From Ophiosphaerella korrae (Eukaryota; Ascomycota; Dothideomycetes; Pleosporales; Phaeosphaeriaceae), in the NCBI GenBank assembly GCA_028456385.1, contig JALNQF010000020.1, forward strand, positions 186,001-250,000: a stretch of DNA of 64,000 nt, written 5' to 3'. The notes beneath the pieces are model-generated. The model was not told the origin of the DNA. It did not search any database and saw nothing but the letters and a program-made list of their open reading frames with translations. Positions within the stretch are counted from its first letter, which is position 1; every line of letters starts with the position of its first letter. The position numbers and the translations under genes were made by a program. Positions 1-11,141 of the stretch are shown in pieces.

Positions 1-1430
1 TTAACAACTTTGTTGCTGGACTGTACAGGCACCGGCGAGGTTGCGATCCCGGATGCATTCGAAGTAATAGGCGATTGAGAGGCTATAGCTGCACTAGAGC
101 CATATGGCAACCCTGTATACGTTGGTGGAGGTGTACACTTGCCGTCCGCGCTAGCTGGATTACCAGCAACTGGCACAAAATGACCATCCCAGGATACATC
201 CGCCACTGTGACACACCAGGGCCTGTCGCTTGGAAAAATACTTGAGCTATGTGCTGGAGTTACTTCTTGTGGTTCTTTGACCTGACGACTAGTTTGTCGA
301 TTGATTGACTCAACTTGGGAGGACAGAGATGGTAGCCTCACTGTAGTGGTGGATGTCACTGTTGTTGTAATGGTTATTTCCACTTGTTTATTTGACTGGA
401 TCGAATCCTCAAGTGGAAGCTTCAGCGTTCCTTCTCCAATTTTGGGTGGGTTCTTTGAGGGCAACGAGGCAGCCGGTAATTCTGATTTAGTAGGACCCTC
501 AGGACAACTCAGATCGATTCGAGGAAGATGACTCTTAGCGTCCAGTAAAGCCCAATCAGGCTGATTCGCTTCTGAGTCTTGGATAAGTTGAAACCAAAAA
601 GTCGTGTACATGCCAACGACGGAACATCCAACTTCCTTCCAAAACTTTTCCATGTCTACCCTGCCAGGTACTGCAGCTCCTTGTCGCGCGCCCTCAAAAG
701 GCCAACCTATCTCAGCGATCCAGACTGGAGTATTGTTTGCTCGGCGTTTGACACCTTCCAGAGAACCAAGAAAGCTCTCTTTAGCCTTCTCGATCGGTTC
801 TTTGGCCCAGTAGGGATAGGCGGTCATACCATGGAAGTCTGCGCCCTCAACAACTACATGCTGCGCAGTATCGACATGGCCGATCGGCTTTCCTTTCATG
901 TACTCGGCAAATGGAGGTCGACCCATCTTTTTCTTAACCGTAGCGATTGCCTTTGAAACTTGTTCGGTTGTGAGGCCTGGTTCTCTGGTGTTACGCTGGC
1001 GGTAAATGTCCTCGCTTCCAACAGAAAGTCCAATGATAAGATCGGCAAGTTCTTTACCAAACTCCAATAAGCCTTTCTCAAGTGCAGATAGCTCATTTGT
1101 GATCATTTCGTCGAATGGGCCATCCCTTGTGGCAGGCGAGATCCAGAATCCTAGGAGAAGGGTTGTTTTCGTTCTCACGGCAGCTTCAAAGGCTCCAGTT
1201 GGCTCATTTACTGTTCCATGTGTCTTACAGGTGTACAAGCGAGCGCTTTGGAAGGGCACATTACTACTGAGGTTTTGGGCGAGATCAAAGCTCTCTTGAA
1301 AATCAGCTACTCGCTTGACATTTTCTTGCGACTGCCAAAATGAACCGTAATTGAAACCGGTGTATATGTTAGTCATCACGGCCAGCGTGAGAGGGAAGAT
1401 AAGGGGGAGCATTGTTGATAACTTCTTCAT
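1..1430 (-). CDS. GH17 glucan endo-1,3-beta-glucosidase, EglC-like (3' part outside window)
   Basis: One open frame runs from the ATG at 1430-1428 to the left edge (about 476 codons) with no stop, so the C-terminus lies outside the window. Residues 1-20 (MKKLSTMLPLIFPLTLAVMT) look like a signal peptide. GH17 hallmarks follow: GLSVGSEDIYR near residues 134-144, where Glu140 fits the acid/base, and PVWIAEIGWP near 235-244, where Glu240 fits the nucleophile. After about residue 300 the chain becomes Ser/Thr/Pro-rich, the linker type that in EglC relatives precedes a GPI anchor; the anchor site itself cannot be seen. Family members hydrolyse or remodel cell-wall beta-1,3-glucan at the cell surface. 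No intron is needed. Family call is firm; exact substrate is not. Confidence 0.85.
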   Translation of the reverse strand, partial: MKKLSTMLPLIFPLTLAVMTNIYTGFNYGSFWQSQENVKRVADFQESFDLAQNLSSNVPFQSARLYTCKTHGTVNEPTGAFEAAVRTKTTLLLGFWISPATRDGPFDEMITNELSALEKGLLEFGKELADLIIGLSVGSEDIYRQRNTREPGLTTEQVSKAIATVKKKMGRPPFAEYMKGKPIGHVDTAQHVVVEGADFHGMTAYPYWAKEPIEKAKESFLGSLEGVKRRANNTPVWIAEIGWPFEGARQGAAVPGRVDMEKFWKEVGCSVVGMYTTFWFQLIQDSEANQPDWALLDAKSHLPRIDLSCPEGPTKSELPAASLPSKNPPKIGEGTLKLPLEDSIQSNKQVEITITTTVTSTTTVRLPSLSSQVESINRQTSRQVKEPQEVTPAHSSSIFPSDRPWCVTVADVSWDGHFVPVAGNPASADGKCTPPPTYTGLPYGSSAAIASQSPITSNASGIATSPVPVQSSNKVV

Positions 1431-3019
1431 GTTGTTTTGTGGCTAACCATGAGAGACCTAATGCAAGAAAACGGTGTGTGGTAGAGAAGGAGATGGGGAA
1501 GTGCTTAAAAGCATGATGCGTAAGAAATCGTACTTGAGTCATTCCCTTTGTGGTGACACTCAAGAAATGTGAAGATTTATTCACGGTGACAGGGTCGGAC
1601 CATTGAAAGGTGGGCAGACAGTCTTCTCACACGCTGCGTGAAAGGGTCCTCTGTTGTGTCACCAGCGGCGCCTTTAGTGACGGTCATCTTCACATCCTTT
1701 AGGTTTGTGAAACATGATATAAATCTAGTCACCGCTTTAGTATTTCACCGCATTCTGGTACCAGCGAAACATAGAGTTGAAAGCCTCCTAAAGTTCGCCG
1801 TAGTTTGATTTGTCAATATAGTAGGTGCCCACTCAAAAGTATCGCAAGCCATCGTGTTCAGTCTGTTGTCCGCAGAACTGGATCTTGTGGTAGCCGGTCT
1901 TGCTCTGTCCTGTGCCATCTATTATATCCTGGAAGCTTGCCTCTTAGCCCTCCCTCCAAGTGTGCACAATGATTGCATAGGGAGGGATTGTATCGTCATC
2001 TACTAAGTCCTTCGTGAGGCTAAACTCGCCAGTATGGCTACGTCGCAAAAGACGCATTGCTTCACAAGGGGTTTGGGCGGGCGCATGCGATAGGAATACA
2101 ATATCGAAGGCTCAAAGGCGGCAGCCTAGTAAAGAGACAAGCATAGTAACTCGCCCGTCCGATGAGATTATCAGTCCTGACTATCGAAGTGAGCGAGCAT
2201 CCAGGAAGATAGGACGGTGAGCTATACCGAAGAATTGCTTCCGGGAGCGAGGCAGCGCAAGAGTGCTTTGAGCCAATTCTGCTGTTCCTTGCCATATCCT
2301 TGGTTTTGTGAGGTAGTTTGAATAAACTCAGCTCGAGGCGGGGTGCACATAGCCGCAACTCAGCTTGGAGGCGGTGTCGCGCACTCCATGAGTCTTCGGC
2401 TATGGCCTTGCTATAATAGGTTAGAGCCTGGAAACGAGAGCGATCCGGAGCGGCACCACCACTTGCACGGGAACCAAAGCCTAACCTATGGCTAGCCAGG
2501 CACAACCTATGATTGACGTTTAATCCACTAACTAATGCTAGGAAATAAACGCAATATCATAAAGAGCAATGCGAAGCAAGCCATATTCACATACTCCGCC
2601 GTCGATAGAACTCACAAAAATTGGGATGGTATCAAGTCGATCCATCCTCACGCTCCACCTCATCAACCCCTAAAATCTTATCCCACCACTTCTGAAAATC
2701 TCCATCCACCCACGCCCTCAGCACCTTCAAGTTTTTTTACCAGCCGGTACATCTGCACCTTATTCGCCGTGTTGCTCAGGGCAATGGAATGGGAGATCTG
2801 GATGTGCGAGGCGGGTTTCCGGATGTCCGAACTCAACGGGCTAGGAGAGATAGAGACCCGCCCGAGGAAGAGCGGCCATGATCCGCACTGGACATCAAGA
2901 AGGGGAAACAAAATTTGTGGGAGAAGGCCTGTGGAATCCGGGCTGTTAGCGTCGATGGCGGAAGTCAGGGTTAGTTGCTGCGTCTGTGACTGCGACTGCG
3001 ACTGCGACCAGGCGCAGAC
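1431..3019. other. Intergenic region, no supported gene
   Basis: About 1.6 kb between the GH17 promoter and the decayed dehydrogenase. The open frames here (for example 2062-2505 on the minus strand) have no domain signal or intron pattern and are treated as chance. A short hexamer repeat (tgcgac, about three copies) sits at 2991-3008, directly before the dehydrogenase relic. Confidence 0.5.
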
Positions 3020-3788
3020 TTGAGCAAACGTAATACAACATATCCATTCGTTGACCCTTCAAAGTACAGTCAAGTGCATGTTGGAAAGGTGGTTCTTGTA
3101 ATTGGTGGAGGTCGTGGTTTAGGAAAAGCCATGGCTTTGGCATTTGCAAGCGCAGGGGCAAATATTGCTCTTCTCTGTCGCTCTGAATATTCTCTCTCAA
3201 CTACTGCATCTGAAATTCGGGCCAAAGGGGTGAAGGCTATCACCATTCAAGGCGACATTACAGATTGCGAAGTTGCCAGAAGAGCTGTCAAAGATTGTAT
3301 GGAGAAGCTATGAGGAATCGGCATCCTTATCAACAATGTGGGTATGACGCATTTTTCCTCCTTGGGGGCTGGCGACATGTCCATATGGTGGAGAGTCTTC
3401 GAACTCAATGTCAAGGTTGTTGCGAGTCTGATTCATGAGGTTCTGCCTTGTATGACCTCCAAGGGAAAAGGAATCATTTTCAATATAGTGTCTGATGCAG
3501 ACATCATCGGTATTCCTTTTTCATCACCCTATTCCTCCTCGAAAGCCGTCGTTATCAAAATTTTCGGAAACACTGTCCTGGGAAGTTGCCTCGAAGGGCA
3601 TTTATGTCTATTCTCTACATTCAGGAACGATAGCGACCGATTTTGCTTTCGGGGAAAGTGTTATCAATACTGAAAAGCTAGCAACAAACGAAACCATGAA
3701 GGCTATTTTTAGTATGAAAGAGGGAGGACACCCCCACCTAAATTCCACTTTCTGCCATCTTAGCCAAAGAAGGGGTGGGTTATTGTAG
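3020..3788 (+). pseudogene. Short-chain dehydrogenase/reductase (SDR) pseudogene
   Basis: The frame from 3020 shows a classical SDR: cofactor loop VIGGGRGLGKA, then after an in-frame TGA at 3311-3313 the same frame continues with ILINNVG (the NNAG motif), the catalytic-serine region NIVSDADIIG and YSSSK (active-site Tyr and Lys). Near 3555-3565, at the run atcaaaattttcgg, the coding frame jumps and continues as FSETLSWEVASKGIYVYSLH and GTIATDFAFG. No splice pair explains either break. The first codon is TTG with no upstream in-frame ATG, so the start is lost or lies in an unseen exon. Intact relatives are NAD(P)-dependent oxidoreductases of about 280-300 residues. The end is also degenerate. 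Confidence 0.75.
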
Positions 3789-3925
3789 GCTCCACAGTAG
3801 CTATTATCGCGAGATTTTTTTGGGGTAGTAATCTCAGAAGCTATGAGTATCTACTATATAATTTACTTATAGTTTATAGCGTTCTGGGAGGTTGATATTA
3901 CGGCTGCGAGTTGACCTTGGTGGTG

Positions 3926-4439
3926 CTAGCGCACTGCCGCCCACCACCTCTTTAGCAGCATCAAGTTAATTGCGCATAACTCTAGTAACTTAAGAGCCTT
4001 TGCGAGCTTTTTGAGTCGCTTTTTTTTAAGCAATCTTGACGTTGTTCTAGAGTTATCTTTTGGCATCGCGCGCAAGTTAAGCCTCTGCGCGATTATAAGC
4101 AGACGCGGTCGCTTCGACCCGCGCATGACTCCGCGGCTGTGATATAATGGGCGCCTCCCTGGCTGCCGGCAGCAAAGGTGCAGGGCAAGCTGAACCTGAC
4201 ACAGTTGGCACAACCTGTGCGAACTTCGTCACACTTTCACTAAACGATTAGAGCGGGCTCGGGAAAACACAGGCATGCGTTTGGGGCAACGAAGAGTCCA
4301 TGTAACATATCTTGACCTTTCGCCTTTTGCAGTTAACGCATCCATTTCGTGACTTACGATGGGTTTTGATAGTATGACGGCTGGGAGCGACGAGAGTAGC
4401 CGCCCGGAGGCTCTTGCTATTGCCTAGAGGCATGCTCAT
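3926..4439 (-). pseudogene. Zn(II)2Cys6 transcription-factor fragment, degenerate
   Basis: The two halves of a fungal zinc binuclear cluster can be read on the minus strand. The first is SRNGCVNCKRRKVK (rightmost part, about 4320-4360); the second is CDEVRTGCANCVRFSLPC (about 4165-4225). They are about 95 bases apart, which suggests a former intron, but no splice pair joins them cleanly: the acceptor side carries TGA or a shifted frame. Beyond the second half the frame soon meets stops, and only a lysine-rich shifted frame remains. No fungal_trans middle region is seen. I read it as a relic. A functional gene would need an unusual intron and a much longer open continuation. Confidence 0.55.
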
Positions 4440-5506
4440 GAGCGTAATGGTGTAGTATACCGAGCGCTTTGCAGCAAGAGGGGCTATATGCGACGGGGGG
4501 GGGGGGGGGGGGGGCGGAAATCGAGATTATTAGGATTTTTCGCATCGAGGCCGTCGCCAGTAGTTACTCGTCGGTCTTGAGCCGCCAGAGAAATCCGAAG
4601 CGCGGACTATGTTTTGTCCTGTAACTCATACTACTCCACACCACAGAGTAGTGGCTCTTAATTCTGCATGAAGGCAGCGGGCCCGCTGTAGAGTATTGCT
4701 AGTTACCCTATCCTGCCAAGCCCTAAATCGGATCGAGATTATTTTGGCTAATGCGATGTCACATCGGCCTGGTTCCCCACCTAAGCGTAAGGGTTTCTTT
4801 GCCCATGCTCTGCTTAAAAGCGTACATTCCGAACTGTTCCAATCTGCCAGAAACCCTCTCCCGCTCATATCTTTCACGGCGTGTATGGTCTGAAATGTTG
4901 AAACAAAAATTAGTATTGCAGCCTTGCACGTAAAAGCGGTACTAGTTTAGGAGATTCATAAAGAAAAAACGAAGGGCATGTGATAATCACGACCTCGTAT
5001 ACATTGTGGTGTAGTAAAACCGCACGTGATCGGCGAGGCTTAGGTCAGCATTTCGGCTCTGCACGGGCTCCGAGCAAGATCGGAGATAGCCACCGACACC
5101 AACTCGTCACGTAGCCATTCAAACCATATATTTCAGCTCATCTCACCAACTGCGGGTCGCCACCCTGCTGGTGAAATTCCTATACAAGCTGGCGATGCTA
5201 CTCAATCAGGGTTTCAGACAGAATATCAGAAAACACTTGAGTGGATCAAACCTCATTCGATCTTTTTTCACGCTCCGTCTATATTTAGCAACAAAAGGAG
5301 CCTCAATCACACCTACCCTATAATAGGATATATCTTCCCGAAATATAGTTGTCAGTTCAAAGAGACGCGATTCGCTAGGTAGAGGAACTACTAGGAGGTC
5401 TGACGATTAAAGGTACGTCATACATTATTCCTAGTACTTTCAGCTAGTTAGCCCTAAACCTATCATTGTTGCCCTACCTATTTTCACTCCTGCCGCCACT
5501 CTATAC
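4440..5506. other. Intergenic region with a 20-base G homopolymer
   Basis: No gene supported. A pure run of 20 G occupies 4495-4514. The rest shows only short chance frames. Confidence 0.6.
4495..4514. repeat. Poly-G tract
   Basis: Twenty consecutive G, between the Zn(II)2Cys6 relic and the lectin gene. Could be a true homopolymer or an assembly-sensitive site. Confidence 0.85.
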
Positions 5507-6792
5507 TTAACGCCTTCCCCACTGAATATTTCCGCCATCCCTTCCGCCCCAGCCCCAATGCTCATTCTCCCTCCTCGCCTCGCAAAGCTTGCCATTACAA
5601 CCTACAAAAAATAGCCTGACTCGAGTCTGGTCGCTGTTCTCAGGCACATGACACGTAGCTAAGAAGTGCGGATTGCCCTTAGAAAAGCAAGGCACGATAC
5701 AAGTACTATTGTTGTTGCCTTCATATATACCATTCTTCTCCCACCGCTCATACGTCAAGTGGCAGCCTTGCGAGTTCGATGCAACCGCCCAGTATTGGGC
5801 GACCACACCAGCGGTGGAAGCACAGGCACTGATGTGTGCCGTGTCATAGCCGTCGCTATTGACGGGGCCAATGTTGAGAGGGCCTATATAACGTGTTAGC
5901 CTTCCATCCAATTCGTATATGCGTCATTCCTATCAGTAAGGGAACAGCGGTAATGAATATGTACCTGCATGCCAACCACCTTTCTCCCACCGGACCTCGA
6001 GAATATGATTATTCGTGTGCTGGTAGTATCCTCGGATGATAGGTGAGTCTGCCTTCGGCGCAAGATTTACAAAGGACAAAGGCGTGCCCTTCTTTGGGCA
6101 AGGGAAGCGATGCCCTGCCTTGAAATCGCCGCTGCCGTCCCAGCAGAGCTCCTGGACATGGTCGTCGTTACTCTGGTAGTAGAGCCTGTTTTTAGTCAGC
6201 GGGATGGCTGCCTAGAGGGACTGATATAGTCGAACAAGAGAGGTTTACCGTATATGGCCGACATTGTTATATGCCCAGCTAATGGACCCAAGCCTACTAT
6301 ATGGAGCTGCGACCCAGTCACCAATCACTCCGCTCTTCCCACCATTGACCGCAAAACATGCAATTTTATGTTCTTTGGTGAGGTAGAAGGTACGTGAATG
6401 GCCCTGTTTCTCCATCAGCTACTGCTAGTCCATCAATCGATGGGAGATGTTCAGTCAGACGTACCCCTTGTTTGTCTGAGTAGATGATTGAGGTGATGGG
6501 TGTAGGGACCATAGCTTGGCCAGGCTTGGTTACCTTGCCAGAGTCTCCCTGACTCCATTTGCCGCCCCAGTTGTCGGTCGTGCAGGCATGGATCAGGCCC
6601 GCTTTGTCTTGATAGAAAATGCGCTATTTGCAAGTTAGCTGAGCGCAATTTTTGTATTGAAACTGAGAGAGACAGATAAGCAAATTTTTTGAAAGGGAAA
6701 CCAACGTAGCTGCGACCGTTGTTGAATTGAAATCCCCCAATGTAGGATTGCGGGTGGATATCGGTTACGACAGGAATATGAGAGGCGGCCAT
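5507..6792 (-). CDS. Fucose-specific lectin-like (AAL/FleA type) beta-propeller protein
   Basis: Five exons join cleanly: 6792-6706, 6623-6465, 6418-6249, 6185-5965 and 5883-5507 (1014 bases, 337 residues). Repeated lectin blades are visible: IFYQDKAGLIHACTTDNWGG, then IRLYYQSNDDHVQELCWDG with RGYYQHTNNHILEVRWEKGG later in the same exon, then a final LFFVGCNGKLCEARRENE. The pattern of R/YYQ followed by I-x-E and W matches the fungal fucose-specific lectin family, a six-bladed propeller binding L-fucose between blades. No signal peptide is present at the start (MAASHIPVVTDIHPQSYIGG), as in AAL and FleA. The family acts in recognition of fucosylated glycans, in defence against grazers or in host interaction. 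The third donor is ordinary but exon 4 has two other possible acceptors upstream; only the one used keeps frame. Confidence 0.72.
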
Positions 6793-8088
6793 TTTAATTG
6801 AAGACCTCAGATGCAAGGACTTGACTTGATATTTATTTCAGTTAAATGCCAATTGGAACTGGAAGGTGATGGAGATAAGTTCCAATGTTGAGTCTTCAGA
6901 TGCTAAAAACAGTTCGACTCAATTGTAACCTTGTAAAAGCTGGGGTCAGTTTGGGTACCCTCGCAGAATATGGCCAAGTACAGCATTGCTTCCTACTCGC
7001 ATTGCACCTTGCCTGTACGCCTACACTCTCAGCTGTTTACCCCACCTCTCTGGATTTTACTAGGTGGATATTTCCCAAACTCACAGCTCGCCACTTTTCT
7101 CATCGTGCGTCTTGTCCAAGCTAGAGCCATCTTTTGCTATGTTGAGGAAGTGAATTGAATGCTCAGAAGCACTAAACAAGCGTCTTTTCCTCATTGGGTT
7201 GTGTTCGCCTAAAGCACATCCTATTCAAGAAACCGGCAGCTAGTGTCGAGACGCCACGTCGGCGACTAACATCCGAAAGGAGGAATCGATACCGCTGCGA
7301 CGGTAAATCGTGCGGGGGAGGGCCCATTTGATGTATGTAGAATTTGGGGATGACGGTGGCTAGCTGATAGTGTAGATGTGAACGACCCAACATGCCACAT
7401 TGCCGAATAGACATTAGTGAATGATAGCACGGATCAGCGCGGTAGCCTCGCGGAGAAAGTACAATGGTAGACGATGAGCAACTCCCAAGTTCTTATAGGC
7501 GAACTGGCCTGCAAGTTGACTTTCTCTGATCGAATCCTAAGCCAGCGCGCAGAAAGCCCGAACTCCAGCCATAGGTTGACGCATAAAAGTTATACATCGA
7601 GTTTAACGTCAAGAATTAGTTAGCCCATCGAACCGTAATTGGGGTTCGTATTGACATTGTACACCCTGCACAGCTGATGCGGGCACCACATCAATGGTAC
7701 ATGCCTGTAATAATTAAAGTAGTCTGCATTGAAGATCATGCCCGTGTCAATGAGTAGCTTTCAGTTCGCATTGCGTCACATGGACAGTAGGCGCGTGCAT
7801 TGAAAGATATTAAAGTTGTTACTTGCCGATCACTGCAGACCAGAAGAATCGGTGGTTGGTGTGCGTAGGATGCACAGATCTTTTTAGTGACGCCCGATTA
7901 TGCATCATGCCGTTGTTGCCGTAGTCAGGTCCAGTCTAGCTAGCGTGGATCTTAACTAGCACATTCGCAACAAGTGACACGACGCCGCTGAACTACAATC
8001 ATTCCTTTATCGAGTATCTGGAGCTAACATGCTACCTCTCTGTTATCCCGTCAATATGTTTCTCTCATGGCCAAACCAATGCTGCCCA
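6793..8088. other. Intergenic region, nothing recognised
   Basis: About 1.3 kb between the lectin start and the 3' end of the DUF2235 gene. Only short frames of 60-80 codons occur, on both strands, with no motif. It contains the lectin promoter and the DUF2235 terminator region. Confidence 0.5.
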
Positions 8089-9688
8089 CTAGAGGCCTTC
8101 GCGTAGCATAGTCGCATGCGCAAACCCATTCGCTATGGGCTTCTTGACCTCTGACTTGTCCAGCTTCTGCGCCCCAGATCGCCCTCGGGCCCAGACATTT
8201 AGTGCGCCCTTCACATTGACGTGTGGATTTCCGCCCCCCGTCTTTGGCATTTGCTCCTCCGTGAGATGTCCGGCCTGGCGCAGCTCATACACACTCTTGT
8301 GAATGGTGGCTCCGTGAGGAATATCGCGAGGTGCGCCAAGATTTGGTGGTAGACGACGAGGCACCCATTTGCCCTTCTCTAGCTCTAGGCGAGTGAAGAA
8401 GGGGAGTATCTCTATAGGCCTGATCAGCTTTGATTCAAGGGTGGTGACACTTTAGCCTTGCTCGAGTGGTCTTGTTGTTCACTCACCAATAATCCACCAC
8501 ATGATGGTCATTATCCATGTTGACCCGCCTCCAAATATGAGCATATCGTGCAAGTTGTAGTTTTTCTGCTTTATAGGAGTAGCTGCTTCCAAAGTCTGTT
8601 TGAGACCCTTCTCGTAGCGGGCCTCCAGCTTGTCCCGATGCTCAACTTTGAGTGTTCTGAATGCTAGTTTTGGCTCTTTGTCATTCAAGCTGAGCGCTTC
8701 ATGAACCATCCACATGAGAGGGGTATCAGAAAGTAAATGCTCCTCGCCTTTCTTCTTCTTCCAGCCTCCGCCGACATCTGCATGATTACCAGCGAACCAC
8801 ATTTCAACCACATCATTCGAAAACTTCTTATCGTTGAGAATGAAGAGCGCAGGCTTGAACTTGACTCTACGTTCGTGAATAGATACCGCATGCCGAATGT
8901 GGGTGGCGGCTGGTGTGGCCATGTGCTCGAACGATTTGCGAAACAAGGGAATTTCGAACTGACCGACGCTGTTGACGCAATCGAAGAGGCCCAAAAAGTG
9001 TATATTGACCTGTGGCCGACAGAAAGTTTGCTTGAATTTGATCATGAATTCCTTGCGCTTCAGGTCTGCCTTGGAGGGGTTCGGATTTCCTCGTGCTTGT
9101 TGGAATTCCGCGAAGGTTTTCCACGCAAAACGCACCATTTCTTCGTTCCCTCGCGACAGCAAGCCGACCGTGTGCACCATTTCTGCGAGGAAACGAGCCG
9201 TGTAGGCGCCCCGAGAGAAGCCAAAGATGTATACCGAGTCACCGGGGTCGTAGTAGCGCATCAGGAAGCGGTAGCCAGAAGTTACATGGTCCACGAAGCT
9301 ACTTCCGATAGCTTGGTCAAAACTTGCCTGGATTTGAGCGAGGAATCGACGTAGAGGGGTGTTTGGAGAGGCGATTTTTCCCTCGACATAGGTTTCAATA
9401 CCGGCTAACAACGGTCAGTCATCATTTGCTATCTTCCCACTTGAAAGTGGATATCGAATGTGCCAAATGCGCACAGTTTTAGGATTTGAAGATATTTACA
9501 CCGTAAAAACTCCAGAAGAATCAAGTGAAAATATACGCACGTTGGTAATAATGGAACTGTTCCGCGTTGTCGCGATCCAACATTTGGTAGATCTTGACGA
9601 CATTGGTATCCGAAGAGTCGCCATGAAAAGCATTTCCAGTACCATCGAAACAAAGTACCAGGCGTCGGGGAGTATGTGTGGTGGCCAT
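8089..9688 (-). CDS. DUF2235 (Tle1-like) alpha/beta-hydrolase
   Basis: Exon 1 is 9688-9541, starting [20 protein letters not shown], the standard opening of DUF2235 proteins. Exon 2 runs 9404 to about 8487 and contains the nucleophile elbow [14 protein letters not shown], the segment [12 protein letters not shown] and [13 protein letters not shown], supplying the Ser, Asp and His region of the Tle1-type phospholipase/hydrolase fold. The last coding block (down to 8089) reads [20 protein letters not shown] and [20 protein letters not shown], also typical of the family. The join between exons 2 and 3 is not clean: the best intron (8486-8420, GTGAGT...CAG) leaves the frame one base off and would stop at once. 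Either there is a one-base lesion here or another splice is used. Substrate unknown; fungal members are mostly uncharacterised. Confidence 0.75.
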
Positions 9689-11141
9689 GGTGAACTTTAA
9701 GAACTACGCTCTGTTAAAACCATTTCATGAACAAAGATCAAGGACTTCTGCTTGTGGAATACCTAGAGGATAGTGACGATACCTAGGATGTCACGGTTAT
9801 TCTAATCACGGCGTAATTTTGTTCGCCATGCAATAGATGCTCTCCTTCTGTACGAAGAGGGGTTATTCGAAATTGCTGGTCGTGGATTTCAAGGCTAGTA
9901 GAGCATATAGCACCTCAACAGCGGCTAAGAATCGCTGTGGTGGGCCTCCTGAGGTGATGGTCATGGGCTAGTAGATCATACAGCGCTGCTCTTTGATGCA
10001 AGCGTTTCTTCTTACAAGATTCCACTGTCACAGGCTTAGGAAAGATTGTGTAACTAGAAATATTGTCGACATGGCTAGAGTAGCCGGGATGTTATCGGCT
10101 TGAAGCTCAGCCACCTTGCCGGACTTGACGTTGCTTGACCAAATGAACCATAAGCACACTAAGCAAACCTCTTATCGGTCGTTCTGCCCAAAGCCAAATT
10201 TTGATTAATTCTTATTGCAGTTAGGGAAAGAGGTTTTGCAGCAGATCTGTTCAATCCTCACGCAGCGTTAGCGAATCAAGCCAATGGGTTGCCGAACAAA
10301 GTCAGCATCTCGCTTGATATTATCTCTCAACGACCTCTTTTTTGTGCGAATCCCTTTGGCCACGTCATGCAGGCGTCCCAATGCAATGCATGGATAATGC
10401 GGCTGCATACGAATTCCCGTAATTGGCTCCGGAGCTTCTCGCCCGCGTAGGCGCAGATTGATCGACCTGGCAGGATAACCCCTTGCTATTGCCTGCAGCT
10501 TTCAGCTGCGGCCCCTTCCGCTAATGCATGCCACGGAACGCCCAACATGCGGGAACGAAGCGGTGCTAGCGACGTCGTAAATGCATGGTGTATGGTCGGC
10601 GACTTGCGCAAATGCAAAGATACCACTGAGTTGACTATATAGAGATGAGCTCGGAGCGCCCGTACATCGCGCTGCACAGATCGTCCAAAATCAAGGCAAG
10701 ATTGAACAAAACGCGCGCTAGCTTAAGATCAATGCTAGGCATTGATTCGCCAAAGGACGAGCATTTGGGTCAGCATCGGAACATGCCACATACCCCGGCT
10801 CGTTTAGACTGAACGTCTCGCAAATGCATCATCGATAGATCACGATACTGCAGTGTTGGGCTTACATGCGTGAACATGAGATGTTGAAGATTTTAGGCCG
10901 TGCGCAGTCACCTGAAAGGAAATAGATGGGCGAGCAGATCAGAAATATATCAGATTGGTGGAGACATGAGCTGAACAGGGTGGGGTAGCATTGGACGTAT
11001 CTTATTCGATCAAGAAAGGTCTCAAAGCTGTTTACGTTGAAGTCTTGATGCTTTTAATGGGCATTTCCAACATTTTTTCTCCACCATCATCTTTGAAGTT
11101 CGCTCTCCATTTCTATTACCACCTCAATTGAGCCATTCACT
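9689..11141. other. Divergent intergenic region
   Basis: About 1.45 kb between the divergently transcribed DUF2235 gene and the dioxygenase/P450 gene. No coding signal was found. The last 120 bases before 11142 are pyrimidine-rich, as is common upstream of fungal starts. Confidence 0.5.

Noticed and set aside
2062..2505. Minus-strand frame of 147 codons
   Set aside because: No domain, composition unlike neighbours' genes, no promoter signal.
4226..4330. U12-type (AT-AC) intron joining the two zinc-cluster halves
   Set aside because: The left end ATATGTT is not a proper U12 donor and the acceptor side does not give a frame; the downstream frame is closed anyway.
8737..9354. Plus-strand frame of 205 codons
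   Set aside because: Antisense shadow of the DUF2235 exon.
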